Translations under genes and position numbers: made by a program | Assembly (NCBI GenBank): GCA_017546605.1 | Contig: JAFYSH010000017.1 | Span: 31,128-95,127, forward strand | Direction: 5' to 3' | From: Bacteroidales bacterium | GTDB taxonomy: Bacteria > Bacteroidota > Bacteroidia > Bacteroidales > UBA932 | Length of the DNA: 64,000 nt | Shown here: positions 18,408-27,662 of the stretch, piece after piece | Layout of the letters: each line of letters opens with the position of its first letter | Position numbering within the stretch: position 1 is the stretch's first letter | The notes under the pieces: generated by a model | What the model was told of the DNA's origin: nothing | The model's database searches: none | Seen by the model: the letters and a program-made list of their open reading frames with translations, nothing else

Positions 18408-19472
18408 CTAGTATTCCTTCGGAGTTTCTTGACCATCCAGAACTGCCTGCGCATTGCCTGCCAAAGCAGCCATTTCATCCTCTCCCGGATAAACGAACAC
18501 AGGAGCGATGAAGCCAACACGTTCTTTGATGTCTTCGCACAATTTCTTACCGTAAGCAATACCACCGGTAATCAAAATAGCATCTACTTTTCCTGAAAGG
18601 ACAGTTGCGGCTGCACCGATGTATTTAGCCACGTTATACACATAAGCTTGGGTGAAGAAAATTGCTTCCGGATCACCTGCCTCTTCACGTTTTTCAATTT
18701 CCAGGAAAGAGTTGGTACCCATGTGCGCAACCAAACCACCTTTACCAGCAATCAACGCTTTGATATCAGCCAAAGTATATTTGCCAGAGAAGCAAGCTTT
18801 CGCCAAAGCAAAGGCCGGCAAAGTACCGGAACGTTCCGGACTGAAAGGACCTTCACCATTCAAGGCATTGTTTACATCAATCACACGGCCACCACGGTGC
18901 GTTCCTACAGAAACACCACCACCCATGTGCACCACGATGAGGTTCAAATCTTCGTAAGCCTTGTGTTGGTCACGAGCAAATTGTTTAGCAATTGCCTTTT
19001 GGTTCAAAGCGTGAAAGATAGAAAGTCTCGGAAAATCCGGGTGACCGGAAATACGAGCTACGTCATCCAATTCATCCACAACAACCGGGTCTGCAATGTA
19101 TGCTTTGCAACCAGCCTCTTTAGCCAAGGCATTGGCAATGATACCACCCAAGTTACTTGCGTGCTCACCGTATTGTGCAGATCGCAAATCCGCCATCATG
19201 GCTTCGTTCACTTCGTACACACCAGAAGGAATCGGACGCAAAAGACCACCACGACCTACTACCGCAGCCAAGTCTGAAACTTCAATATTATTTTCTTTCA
19301 AAGCAGCCAAGATAGTGCCTTTGCGGAAATCATATTGGTCAATCACAGACGCATAGGGAGCCAATTCCTCATTGGAGTGGCGCAAGGTTTTGGTGAATAC
19401 TTCCTTACCACTTTCAAAAATTGAAATCTTGGTAGAAGTAGATCCAGGATTAATGGCAAGAATGTATCTCAT
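18408..19472 (-). CDS. buk: butyrate kinase
   Basis: 354 residues of the ASKHA acyl-kinase family. It opens with ILAINPGSTSTKISIF (phosphate 1 loop), and has AVVGRGGLLRP, HMGGGVSVG, GEGPFSPERSGTLP and ILITGGIAYG, all typical of butyrate kinase rather than acetate kinase. It makes ATP from butyryl-phosphate (or related branched acyl-phosphates). It follows ptb by 9 bp and is the last gene of ackA-ptb-buk. Confidence 0.95.
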   Translation of the reverse strand: MRYILAINPGSTSTKISIFESGKEVFTKTLRHSNEELAPYASVIDQYDFRKGTILAALKENNIEVSDLAAVVGRGGLLRPIPSGVYEVNEAMMADLRSAQYGEHASNLGGIIANALAKEAGCKAYIADPVVVDELDDVARISGHPDFPRLSIFHALNQKAIAKQFARDQHKAYEDLNLIVVHMGGGVSVGTHRGGRVIDVNNALNGEGPFSPERSGTLPAFALAKACFSGKYTLADIKALIAGKGGLVAHMGTNSFLEIEKREEAGDPEAIFFTQAYVYNVAKYIGAAATVLSGKVDAILITGGIAYGKKLCEDIKERVGFIAPVFVYPGEDEMAALAGNAQAVLDGQETPKEY

Positions 19473-19481
19473 CTCGGTAAA

Positions 19482-20390
19482 TTATTTAGCAGTTAATGCA
19501 GCCAAAGCGATGGAGTTCAATTTGGTATCAATGCTGTCTGCACGGCTTGAAAGCACGCAGGGTGCTTTTGCACCAGCAACAATAGCAGCTTGACGAACAC
19601 CTACACTCATTTGGGTATTCACTTTGTAGAATACGTTTGCTGATTCGATGTTCGGGAACAACAAGCAGTCTGCATCACCAGCCACTTCGCTCTTGAGTTT
19701 CTTGATTTGAGCAGCTTCTTTTGAAATAGCTACGTCCAATGCCAAGGGACCATCTGCCAAGCATCCGCCACCCAATTGTCCGCGTTCTACCATTTTTGCC
19801 AAGATAGCGGCATCCACGCATGCGGGCATACCCGGCAACATTTGTTCAGTAGCCGTGATGATCGCCACTTTCGGTTGTTTGATACCCAAAGCTTTTGCGG
19901 TGCTCACCAAGTAACCCATGATGGCTTGTTTTTGTTTCAAATCCGGTGCCGGAATAACAGCCATATCACTAATCACCAACAATTTGTGGTAGTTGGGATT
20001 TTGCATAACAGCGACGTGTGACAACACAGCTTTTGCCGGGAGCAAACCACGTTCCTTGTGCAAAATTCCACGCATGTATTTGTCAGTTGAACAAAGACCT
20101 TTCATCAAGATGTCTCCTTCACCAGCGTTGATCAAATCCACAGCTGTAGAAATAGCTTTTGCTTCTTCAGCAACGTGAACGATCTTGAAAACAGACATGT
20201 CAATGTTTTCAGCAGCGCATACGGCTTGAATCATGTTTTCGTCACCTACCAAAGTAGCTTCTACTATACCCAGTTCAACGGCTTTGTAAGCAGCTTGAAT
20301 GGTATGATCATCCACAGCCCAAGCAGCTACCAATCTTTTTTTGGTTTTTGAACGCAATTGTTCAAAGATTTCTTCAAATGTCGTAATCAT
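19482..20390 (-). CDS. ptb: phosphate butyryltransferase
   Basis: 302 residues of the phosphate acetyl/butyryl-transferase family. It converts butyryl-CoA and phosphate to butyryl-phosphate. Family features include RLVAAWAVDDHTIQAAYKA, GEGDILMKGLCST, AVLSHVAVM, LVISDMAVIPAPDLKQK and DCLLFPNIESANVFYK. The start at 20390 (MITTFEEIFEQL) fits the family N-terminus; an in-frame extension would run into the end of ackA. The gap to ackA is 34 bp. No phosphotransacetylase specific for acetate is seen in the window. Confidence 0.94.
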   Translation of the reverse strand: MITTFEEIFEQLRSKTKKRLVAAWAVDDHTIQAAYKAVELGIVEATLVGDENMIQAVCAAENIDMSVFKIVHVAEEAKAISTAVDLINAGEGDILMKGLCSTDKYMRGILHKERGLLPAKAVLSHVAVMQNPNYHKLLVISDMAVIPAPDLKQKQAIMGYLVSTAKALGIKQPKVAIITATEQMLPGMPACVDAAILAKMVERGQLGGGCLADGPLALDVAISKEAAQIKKLKSEVAGDADCLLFPNIESANVFYKVNTQMSVGVRQAAIVAGAKAPCVLSSRADSIDTKLNSIALAALTAK

Positions 20391-20424
20391 AGTTGATGTA
20401 TTTATTAAGTTATTTTTCTCTGAA

Positions 20425-21630
20425 TTATTTAACCAAGTGCATGGTTTCGCGAGCAATTACCAATTCTTCGTTGGTCGTTACCAAAGCAACTTTTACACGA
20501 GAAGTCGGTTTTGACAAGATCGTATCTTGGCCACGAAGACCATGGTTCACTGCCTCATCAAACTCAATACCCAGGAATTCCAAGCCTTTGCAAACTTCAC
20601 GGCGAGTCAAGTAGTCATTTTCACCAATACCACCGGTGAAGACGATCATATCCAAACCACCCATGGCTGCTGCATAGGCGCCAATGTATTTCTTCACACC
20701 GTAGTAGAACATTTCTTGTACCAAGTGTGCTTTTTCATTGCCTTCTTCAGCGGCTTTCACCAGGTCGCGGCTGTCAGAAGAAAGTTCTGAAACACCCAAG
20801 AAACCACTCTTCTTGTTCAACAAAGCATTGATTCCTTGTGCATCCAATCCTTCTTTTTCTTGCAGGAAAGTCACCAGACCTGCGTCCACGTTACCGGCAC
20901 GGGTACCCATGATCACCCCTTCCATCGGAGTAAAGCCCATCGATGTATCGATTGAACGGCCATTCAACACAGCGGTTACAGAACCACCGTTACCCAAGTG
21001 GCAAGTTACCACCTTGCTGTTTGCAAAATCAAGACCGGCCAATGCACAGCCTTTTTCAGCTACAAACTTATGGCTGGTACCGTGGAAACCATAGCGACGA
21101 ATCTTGTATTTGTCGTAATATTTGTAAGGAATTGCGTACATGTAGGCGTGTGCCGGCATGGTTTGGTGGAACGATGTATCGAATACTGCCACTTGGGGAA
21201 TATTCGGCATCAAGTGTTCAACGGCACGGATACCCAACAAGTTGGCCGGGTTGTGCAAAGGAGCCAATTCACACAATTTTTCAATACCTTCAATGACTTC
21301 TCCATCCACCAGACGAGATACCGGGAAGATTTCACCACCGTGAGCAACACGGTGACCAACGGCTTGAATTTCGCTCAAGGAAGCGAGTACACCCCATTGT
21401 GCATCTACCAACAAATCCAAGACAGCTTTGATACCTTCGGTATGGGACGGAATCGGTTTCTCAAATTCATATTTGTCCTTTCCAGTTGCCCGGTGAGATA
21501 CGGCTCCCATCTCCAAACCAATCCGTTCAACAATACCTTTTGCCAACAAATCAAAATCGTTGTCTCCCTTCATATTCAGCACTTGGTACTTCAACGAAGA
21601 GCTTCCGCAATTCAATACAAGAATAATCAT
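20425..21630 (-). CDS. ackA: acetate kinase
   Basis: 401 residues, the usual AckA length. Motifs are LVLNCGSSSLKYQV at the N-terminus, GHRVAHGGE, VFDTSFHQTMP, RYGFHGTSHKFV, CHLGNGGS and IVFTGGIGEND. It forms ATP and acetate from acetyl-phosphate. It heads the ackA-ptb-buk operon behind a well-formed promoter, which links acetate and butyrate ATP-forming steps under common control. Confidence 0.97.
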   Translation of the reverse strand: MIILVLNCGSSSLKYQVLNMKGDNDFDLLAKGIVERIGLEMGAVSHRATGKDKYEFEKPIPSHTEGIKAVLDLLVDAQWGVLASLSEIQAVGHRVAHGGEIFPVSRLVDGEVIEGIEKLCELAPLHNPANLLGIRAVEHLMPNIPQVAVFDTSFHQTMPAHAYMYAIPYKYYDKYKIRRYGFHGTSHKFVAEKGCALAGLDFANSKVVTCHLGNGGSVTAVLNGRSIDTSMGFTPMEGVIMGTRAGNVDAGLVTFLQEKEGLDAQGINALLNKKSGFLGVSELSSDSRDLVKAAEEGNEKAHLVQEMFYYGVKKYIGAYAAAMGGLDMIVFTGGIGENDYLTRREVCKGLEFLGIEFDEAVNHGLRGQDTILSKPTSRVKVALVTTNEELVIARETMHLVK

Positions 21631-21675
21631 CTGAATTTATATTTTAACTATTTTTTAAAACTCACACTAATCTTG

Positions 21676-21706
21676 CAAATGTACAAAAATTAGGCTCCCA
21701 TTCAAA
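21676..21706 (-). promoter_or_regulatory. predicted promoter of ackA-ptb-buk
   Basis: Minus strand: TTTG (21706-21703), 19-bp spacer, TACATTTG (21683-21676). Predicted leader is about 40 nt. Confidence 0.72.
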
Positions 21707-21771
21707 ATATTTATCACAAATGAAAGCAGCCGTACGACAAGTCTGTAACTTTCCCTCCAATCCAAGGAGTT

Positions 21772-22887
21772 ATGAAACAATCTGCTATCGTCGTACCCAA
21801 ACTTTTTTGGCTAGCCTTGTGCTGGATTGGCACACAACTTTTCCTGTTACAACTGATCCCGGCCTCCTGCGCCCGATGGCTCGCATTGGGATGCGCCACA
21901 ATGGGCTGTTTTGCATTAATTGTCAAAATCAAAGGAAACGCTGCCCGACAACTGCGACTCCTGCTCCTTTTCGCCAGTTTGGGTGGACTTTCTGCCAGTC
22001 GGGGACTTGAATCACCCCACCCGATTAAGTGGCCCGATTGGCAGACTCAGTTTGCCACCCGACTACACCAAAGACTCCAACAGCAAGCATTCGACGACAC
22101 AGAGTGCGGACTACTTGTCGCCCTGATCTGCGGCGACAAACAATGGCTCGAAAAACAAACCAAGAGGCAGTTTCAACATAGCGGTGTTGCCCACCTGCTC
22201 GCATTATCCGGACTACACATCGGTCTTCTCTTCCAGCTGCTCAAGCGTCTGTTTTTTTTCTTACCCGGCCAAGGCGGCGCCATGGCTCATTGGCGAGGTG
22301 CAGCCAGCCTCATTTTGTTGTGGTTCTATGCAGCTTGCACCGGCCTGAGCCCGTCCATTCTTCGAGCCGTCATAATGTGCACGCTCTATGAAATAGGCCA
22401 CTGGAAAGAAACTCCTTCCAATGGCTTACAAGCATTGTCTGTCAGCGCCATCCTTATCGCTCTAGGAAATCCGCTTGCCCCCAGCCAACTAAGTTTCCAA
22501 CTCTCTTTTTTGGCTATGCTAGGCATCTTTTTCATTCATCCCATCCTCAGCAATATCACCCGACAAACCTCGGATGAGACCACACAAAACGCCTTACAGC
22601 GCCGACTCAAGCAAGGCTCCCGGATGATTTGGAGCAGCATTTCCATCACCCTCTCCTGCCAGATCGCCACACTCCCCCTTGTTCTGGCCCGGTTTCACAG
22701 TTTTCCACTGTCCTTCCAACTGGCCAATTTACTAACCGCTCCGCTAACCGCATGGATCATTCAAATATTACCTGTCTGCCTGCTTGGCAACCGATTGTGG
22801 CCCGGGACTGAACTCTTCCACAACCTGATCGGGATTCCACTCACCTGGCTGCTCAAAATTGTATCGATAATCCCTCGTTTTTCGTGA
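21772..22887 (+). CDS. comEC: short ComEC/Rec2-family membrane protein
   Basis: 371 residues with multiple membrane segments. The competence core is recognised by SGVAHLLALSGLHIGLLFQLL and by GLSPSILRAVIM and SQLSFQLSFLAMLGI. Full-length ComEC, the DNA-import channel, usually also has an N-terminal OB-like DUF4131 domain and often a C-terminal metallo-beta-lactamase-like domain. Here only two leading hydrophobic segments, a short linker and the channel core are present, and the protein ends soon after the last helices (LKIVSIIPRFS). It may be a lineage-reduced form. No frameshifted remainder is visible because the amidophosphoribosyltransferase-like gene begins 44 bp later. Confidence 0.82.
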   Translation: MKQSAIVVPKLFWLALCWIGTQLFLLQLIPASCARWLALGCATMGCFALIVKIKGNAARQLRLLLLFASLGGLSASRGLESPHPIKWPDWQTQFATRLHQRLQQQAFDDTECGLLVALICGDKQWLEKQTKRQFQHSGVAHLLALSGLHIGLLFQLLKRLFFFLPGQGGAMAHWRGAASLILLWFYAACTGLSPSILRAVIMCTLYEIGHWKETPSNGLQALSVSAILIALGNPLAPSQLSFQLSFLAMLGIFFIHPILSNITRQTSDETTQNALQRRLKQGSRMIWSSISITLSCQIATLPLVLARFHSFPLSFQLANLLTAPLTAWIIQILPVCLLGNRLWPGTELFHNLIGIPLTWLLKIVSIIPRFS

Positions 22888-22894
22888 TTTTTTC

Positions 22895-22902
22895 TATCTT
22901 TG
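22895..22902 (+). promoter_or_regulatory. predicted -7 element of purF-like gene
   Basis: TATCTTTG, an exact TAnnTTTG match, begins 7 bp after the comEC stop and 37 bp before the ATG at 22932. The -33 region is only T-rich. Confidence 0.5.
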
Positions 22903-22931
22903 CCACCCACATCTAAAACAATCATTTCAAT

Positions 22932-24353
22932 ATGGGCGGATTATTCGGCGTCATTTCGAAACAAAGTTGCCGTACTGACTTGTTCTACGGAACAGACTAT
23001 CACTCACATTTAGGAACCAAACGTGGAGGAATGGCCGTTTACAATGGCAATGGTATTTTTGCCAGGGACATTCACAACATCGAAAACTCCTACTTCCGCA
23101 TTAAGTTTGAGGAAGATCTCCCGAAATACACCGGAAATGCGGGTATTGGCGTCATCAGCGATACCGATGCCCAACCCATTCTGCTCAACTCACACCTGGG
23201 AAAATACGCCGTAGCTACCGTTGGAAAAATCTCCAACATTGAAGAACTGGAAAAAGAAATGCTCTCCCGTCGGAAAGCCTTCACAGAACTCAGTTCCGGC
23301 AAAACCAATCCGACTGAAATGATTGCCCGTCTTATTGCCGAGGCCGTTTCGTTTGAAGAAGGCATCCTCAACGTACAAAACTCCATCAAAGGGTCCTGCT
23401 CGTTCCTGATCCTCACAGAAAACGATTTGATTGCCTGCCGGGACCGTTATGGCCGTACTCCCCTCATTTTGGCAGAGAAAGAAACCGAAAGTGGCAAAGC
23501 CTACGCCATCGCTTCGGAAACCTGCAGTCTGTTGAACTTGGGTTATGAACAATGCTACGTACTGGGGCCCGGCGAAGCAGTTCGGATCACACCCGACGGC
23601 TATACCACGTGTGTACCCCGAAGAAAGGAAATGCAAATCTGCTCATTCTTGTGGGTGTACTACGGTTACCCGGCCAGCTCCTACGAAAACATCAACGTCG
23701 ATCAAGTTCGCCACAACTTGGGATACAGCCTCGGACGCTTGGACAAGAGCGATATTGATGTGGCAGCAGCCATCCCGGATTCCGGTACCTGCATGGCCAT
23801 TGGTTTTGCGCAAGGAAAAGGCATTCCTTTCCGCAATGCCATCGTCAAATATACACCGACCTGGCCCCGGAGTTTTACACCAACCGACCAGAGCGTTCGC
23901 AAGCTCATCGCCAAGATGAAACTCATCCCGAACATATCCTTGTTGCGTGAGAAAAAAATTGTGTTCTGCGATGATTCCATCGTTCGAGGCACCCAACTGA
24001 AAGACAATGTCAACCACCTCTATGAATATGGCGCCAAGGAGATTCACATCCGCATCAGTTGCCCGCCACTGATCCATCCGTGTCCGTTCTTGAATTTCTC
24101 CTCTTCCCGTGGTCCACTGGAGCTTATTACCCGCCGATTTATCGAAAGCCGGGAAGGAGCTCACGACCGCAACCTGGATCGCTATGCCACAACCGGTTCA
24201 CCGGAGTACAATGCCTTGGTGGAACACATTTGTGAAGAATTGAAAGTGGCTTCTTTGGAATTCAACACCGTCGAACAAGTGGTAGATGCGATCGGCTTAC
24301 CGAAATGCCAAATCTGCACCCACTGCTTTGATGGAAGCAGTTACGGTCACTAA
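22932..24353 (+). CDS. amidophosphoribosyltransferase-like protein lacking the N-terminal nucleophile Cys
   Basis: 473 residues with the two-domain PurF layout: an Ntn glutaminase-like N-terminal half (THLGTKRGG-like HSHLGTKRGG, ISDTDAQP, RDRYGRTPL) and a C-terminal phosphoribosyltransferase half with the PRPP-binding VFCDDSIVRGTQLKD. The C-terminus has PKCQICTHCFDG, a Cys cluster that recalls the Fe-S ligands of Bacillus-type PurF. In active PurF the mature protein starts with Cys (MCGI/VxG); here the aligned start is MGGLFG, so Cys2 is replaced by Gly. The nearest Cys is residue 13. It may use ammonia, act in another pathway, or be a paralogue beside a standard PurF elsewhere in the genome. 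Confidence 0.88.
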   Translation: MGGLFGVISKQSCRTDLFYGTDYHSHLGTKRGGMAVYNGNGIFARDIHNIENSYFRIKFEEDLPKYTGNAGIGVISDTDAQPILLNSHLGKYAVATVGKISNIEELEKEMLSRRKAFTELSSGKTNPTEMIARLIAEAVSFEEGILNVQNSIKGSCSFLILTENDLIACRDRYGRTPLILAEKETESGKAYAIASETCSLLNLGYEQCYVLGPGEAVRITPDGYTTCVPRRKEMQICSFLWVYYGYPASSYENINVDQVRHNLGYSLGRLDKSDIDVAAAIPDSGTCMAIGFAQGKGIPFRNAIVKYTPTWPRSFTPTDQSVRKLIAKMKLIPNISLLREKKIVFCDDSIVRGTQLKDNVNHLYEYGAKEIHIRISCPPLIHPCPFLNFSSSRGPLELITRRFIESREGAHDRNLDRYATTGSPEYNALVEHICEELKVASLEFNTVEQVVDAIGLPKCQICTHCFDGSSYGH

Positions 24354-25474
24354 TCCCGCGACTGATCTTTCATCCGATCGGTCAAGCGTTGAACCACCTT
24401 GAACTGCGAAAGGAACTCTGCTGCAAAGACCCGGATGACCGTATAAGACGGAATTGCCACCAACATACCAACAATGCCGCCAATATGCGCCGCCAATAGA
24501 ATCACAATAAAGATTTCTAACGGGTGCGCCTTGACGCTATTGGCATAGATGTAGGGCTGAAATACAAACACATCCACCAAGTGAGTTACCACAAAGATGG
24601 CCACCAGCGTTATAAAATACAGACCGGCTGGTGTTTCTCCCAATTCTCCATAATGGGAAACAAACCCGATGAGCGTACCAAAAGCGCCTCCAGTCAACGG
24701 TCCCACATAGGGAATAACGTTCACAACACCCGATATGAAGGCCAAAACGACAGCCATGGAAAAATTCAAGCCAGCAATGTAATACAAGCCAATGGTATTC
24801 AGAGATGTAATTAAAATCGTTTCCAACGAAATCCCCAAGAAATAACGCACCAACAACTGATTGATGGAGTTCAAAGCTCGGGATATGTTCTGTTCATAAC
24901 GGTCGGGAACCATGGCCTGCAAAATACGAGTCAACGTCTGCTCATCCTGCAGGAAAAAGTAGGAAATAAAAATGACTGAGAACAAGCCGATTCCAAAATC
25001 TACCAACAAAGAAGCCGCCTCTCCCAAAACCCCCGACAACATCGAAAACGAGATGGAACTCCGGATCGCATCCACCCCACTTTGAATCACTGAAAAGTCC
25101 TCTGGTAACGTCGGAAACATGGCCCGCAAGGTCTCGTTCAACTGAACAAAAAACCGAGGTTCATCCCCCATGATCTGTTCGATGTTCAAACCGTGAATCT
25201 GGGTAAACAGATGCCCGATCATTGGAGACAAGAACATGAAGAAACTGACCAGCACCCCAAATACAACAATCAACGCCAAGAATGCCGCCAACGAGGCCGG
25301 AATCGAAAAACGGCCGATCCTCCATCGACAGATGTAACGCACCAACGGCTTACCGATCAAAGAGATGACAACTGCCACAGCAATGTAGGTGAGTACCGAG
25401 CTGAAATACCAGCTCAAAAAACCGATCAACGCAATTGCAGCAACGATGATGATGTAACGGGAAAGCTTGTTCAT
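24350..25474 (-). CDS. AI-2E family transporter (UPF0118-type permease)
   Basis: 374 residues, about eight membrane helices. The family signature is seen in GVLGEAASLLVDFGIGLFSV, FISYFFLQDE, INQLLVRYFLGISLE, and GPLTGGAFGTLIGF with PYVGP before it. Members are exporters or antiporters of unclear substrate; the AI-2 link is historical. The ATG at 25474 is preferred over an upstream start because the predicted -7 element (25493-25500) would lie inside the longer form. Its 3' end overlaps the purF-like stop by 4 bp. Confidence 0.88.
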   Translation of the reverse strand: MNKLSRYIIIVAAIALIGFLSWYFSSVLTYIAVAVVISLIGKPLVRYICRWRIGRFSIPASLAAFLALIVVFGVLVSFFMFLSPMIGHLFTQIHGLNIEQIMGDEPRFFVQLNETLRAMFPTLPEDFSVIQSGVDAIRSSISFSMLSGVLGEAASLLVDFGIGLFSVIFISYFFLQDEQTLTRILQAMVPDRYEQNISRALNSINQLLVRYFLGISLETILITSLNTIGLYYIAGLNFSMAVVLAFISGVVNVIPYVGPLTGGAFGTLIGFVSHYGELGETPAGLYFITLVAIFVVTHLVDVFVFQPYIYANSVKAHPLEIFIVILLAAHIGGIVGMLVAIPSYTVIRVFAAEFLSQFKVVQRLTDRMKDQSRD

Positions 25475-25492
25475 AAGTTCGTATTTGGAAAC

Positions 25493-25500
25493 CAAAATTA
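25493..25500 (-). promoter_or_regulatory. predicted -7 element of AI-2E transporter gene
   Basis: Minus strand TAATTTTG, an exact consensus match, 18 bp before the ATG at 25474. Confidence 0.5.
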
Positions 25501-25521
25501 GCGATTATAATTGAAAAATGC

Positions 25522-25529
25522 TACTTTTG
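25522..25529 (+). promoter_or_regulatory. predicted -7 element of S46 peptidase gene
   Basis: TACTTTTG, an exact consensus match, 36 bp before the ATG at 25566. It sits back to back with the element of the AI-2E transporter gene. Confidence 0.5.
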
Positions 25530-25565
25530 TAAGATATAAAATTTTAACCGAACACGCGTTTATCC

Positions 25566-27647
25566 ATGAAAAAAAGACTCAGCATTCTTTGTTGCCTGCT
25601 CCTGTCCGTTCCCCTGTTGGCCGATGAGGGAATGTGGCTTCCTGCGTTGATTTCCCAACGGATTCAAGATATGCAATCCAAAGGCTTCCAATTGGATGCC
25701 GATGCCATTTACAGCATCAACCAAGCCTCCCTGAAGGACGCCGTAGTTTTGTTTGGCAGGGGGTGCACAGGAGAACTCATTTCCAACGAAGGTCTGTTGT
25801 TAACCAACCACCACTGTGGTTACGGTCAAATCCAACAACATAGCTCGGTAGAGCACGATTACCTGCGCGACGGCTTTTGGGCCATGACCCGCGAAGAAGA
25901 ATTACCCAACCCCGGACTCAGTGTCAGTTTCCTGGATCGGATGGAAGACGTTACCCAAGCCGTATTGGCCGGAACGACTTTCGACATGGAAAAAGACCTG
26001 CGCGACTCCATCATTCAAGCCAACTCCAAAGAATTGATTGCAAGCGCAACTGCTGACGGAAATGGTCTCCGCGCTTCGGTAGAGGCTCTGTACTATGGCA
26101 ACCAATACTTTCTGTTTGTCTATCGGGAATTCCGCGATGTCCGTCTGGTGGGCGCTCCCCCGTCCTCCATTGGAAAGTTTGGTGGGGATACCGACAACTG
26201 GATGTGGCCCCGACACACCGGTGACTTTTCCATTTTCCGCATTTATGCCGATGCCAACAACAATCCGGCCGAATATGCAGCGGACAACCGTCCTTACCAA
26301 CCCAAGCAATTCTTCAAAATCTCGCTCAAAGGCGTTCAAGAAGGCGACTTCACATTTGTATATGGCTTCCCGGGATCAACCCGAGAGTACATTCACTCCG
26401 AAGAAGTTCACTATATTTCGGAAGTTTCCAACCCGCATAAGATCAAACTCCGCACCTTGCGTTTGGATATCCAAAAACGCTACATGAATGCTGACCAAGC
26501 TGTCCGAATCCAATACTCTTCCAAAAATGCCGGAGTTGCCAATGCTTGGAAAAAATGGCAAGGCGAAATGAAAGGCATCCGCAAAATGAATACGGTGGCC
26601 AATAAGAAAGCCTACGAAAAAGCATTCCAGAAATGGGCACGGGGTACCCGCTATGAACGCATACTTCCCCAATTGGATTCGCTGTACCGAATTCTGGAAC
26701 CCTACGCATTTGCAACCGACTATTACAATGAAACCATTCGCACGGTTGAACTCATCCGCTTTGCTCAAACAGCTCAACAACAGCTCTCCCGCCAACCGGA
26801 AAAATTCCAGGAATCAATGGCAGCTTTCTACAAAGACTATTATTTACCCATTGACAAAGACTGTTTTGTGGCCATTCTAAAAGAATACCAACAGTCTGTT
26901 CCGGAAAATTTCAAACCTGCCTACTACCAAGAGCAACTCAAAGCCTATGGCAGTATTGAAGCCTGGGCAGACGACCTGTTCTCCCGCTCCATCTTTACCG
27001 ACCGGGCGCAAACGGAAGCCATTGCACCGAATACAGATTTCTCCTCGGACCCTGCTTTGGAAATGGGCAGCGCCTTCCAATCCTGGTACAACGAAGAAAT
27101 CCTGCCGGTAACGCAACGCATCCAAGGCCAAATTCGCCAATTGTACAGTGACTATATGAGGGGACAGATGGAGTTTGAATCCAAGAAACCGTTCTATCCG
27201 GATGCCAACCTCACCCTGCGCGTAGCCTATGGTAAAGTACAAGGCTACTCCCCGGCTGATGGCATTTACTTCCAGCCGACTTCAACCCTGGACGGCATCA
27301 TGGAAAAAGACAATCCTGAGATATTTGATTACAACATCCCGCAACGCCTGCGCGACCTCTATGCTGCCCGAGATTTCGGAAGATGGGAAGTAAATGGCAG
27401 TGTCCCTGTGTGCTTCATTGCAGACAACCACACATCGGGAGGCAACTCAGGCAGTCCGGTCATCAATGCAGAAGGGCATTTGATTGGCACGAACTTCGAC
27501 CGGGTATGGGAAGGCACGATGAGCGATATTGTCTTCGACCCGGAAGTCTGCCGCAATATTTCCTTGGACATCCGCTACGTGCTGTTCATTATTGACAAGG
27601 TAGCCGAAGCAGACCACCTATTGGATGAAATGGTATTTGTTGAATAA
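25566..27647 (+). CDS. dpp11: S46 family dipeptidyl-peptidase, DPP11-type
   Basis: 693 residues with a signal peptide ending near LLADEG. The S46 chymotrypsin-like triad is present: His in LLTNHHCGYG, Asp in RHTGDFSIFRIY and Ser628 in GGNSGSP. The residue 18 after the catalytic Ser is Arg646 (NFDRVWEG). In Porphyromonas gingivalis enzymes the matching position is Arg in DPP11 (Asp/Glu at P1) and Gly in DPP7 (hydrophobic P1), so acidic specificity is predicted. The enzyme works in the periplasm, releasing dipeptides for uptake. It is followed after 15 bp by a cysteine desulfidase gene, which suggests an amino-acid catabolic operon. Confidence 0.93.
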   Translation: MKKRLSILCCLLLSVPLLADEGMWLPALISQRIQDMQSKGFQLDADAIYSINQASLKDAVVLFGRGCTGELISNEGLLLTNHHCGYGQIQQHSSVEHDYLRDGFWAMTREEELPNPGLSVSFLDRMEDVTQAVLAGTTFDMEKDLRDSIIQANSKELIASATADGNGLRASVEALYYGNQYFLFVYREFRDVRLVGAPPSSIGKFGGDTDNWMWPRHTGDFSIFRIYADANNNPAEYAADNRPYQPKQFFKISLKGVQEGDFTFVYGFPGSTREYIHSEEVHYISEVSNPHKIKLRTLRLDIQKRYMNADQAVRIQYSSKNAGVANAWKKWQGEMKGIRKMNTVANKKAYEKAFQKWARGTRYERILPQLDSLYRILEPYAFATDYYNETIRTVELIRFAQTAQQQLSRQPEKFQESMAAFYKDYYLPIDKDCFVAILKEYQQSVPENFKPAYYQEQLKAYGSIEAWADDLFSRSIFTDRAQTEAIAPNTDFSSDPALEMGSAFQSWYNEEILPVTQRIQGQIRQLYSDYMRGQMEFESKKPFYPDANLTLRVAYGKVQGYSPADGIYFQPTSTLDGIMEKDNPEIFDYNIPQRLRDLYAARDFGRWEVNGSVPVCFIADNHTSGGNSGSPVINAEGHLIGTNFDRVWEGTMSDIVFDPEVCRNISLDIRYVLFIIDKVAEADHLLDEMVFVE

Positions 27648-27662
27648 AAAAGAACCTAAGAT

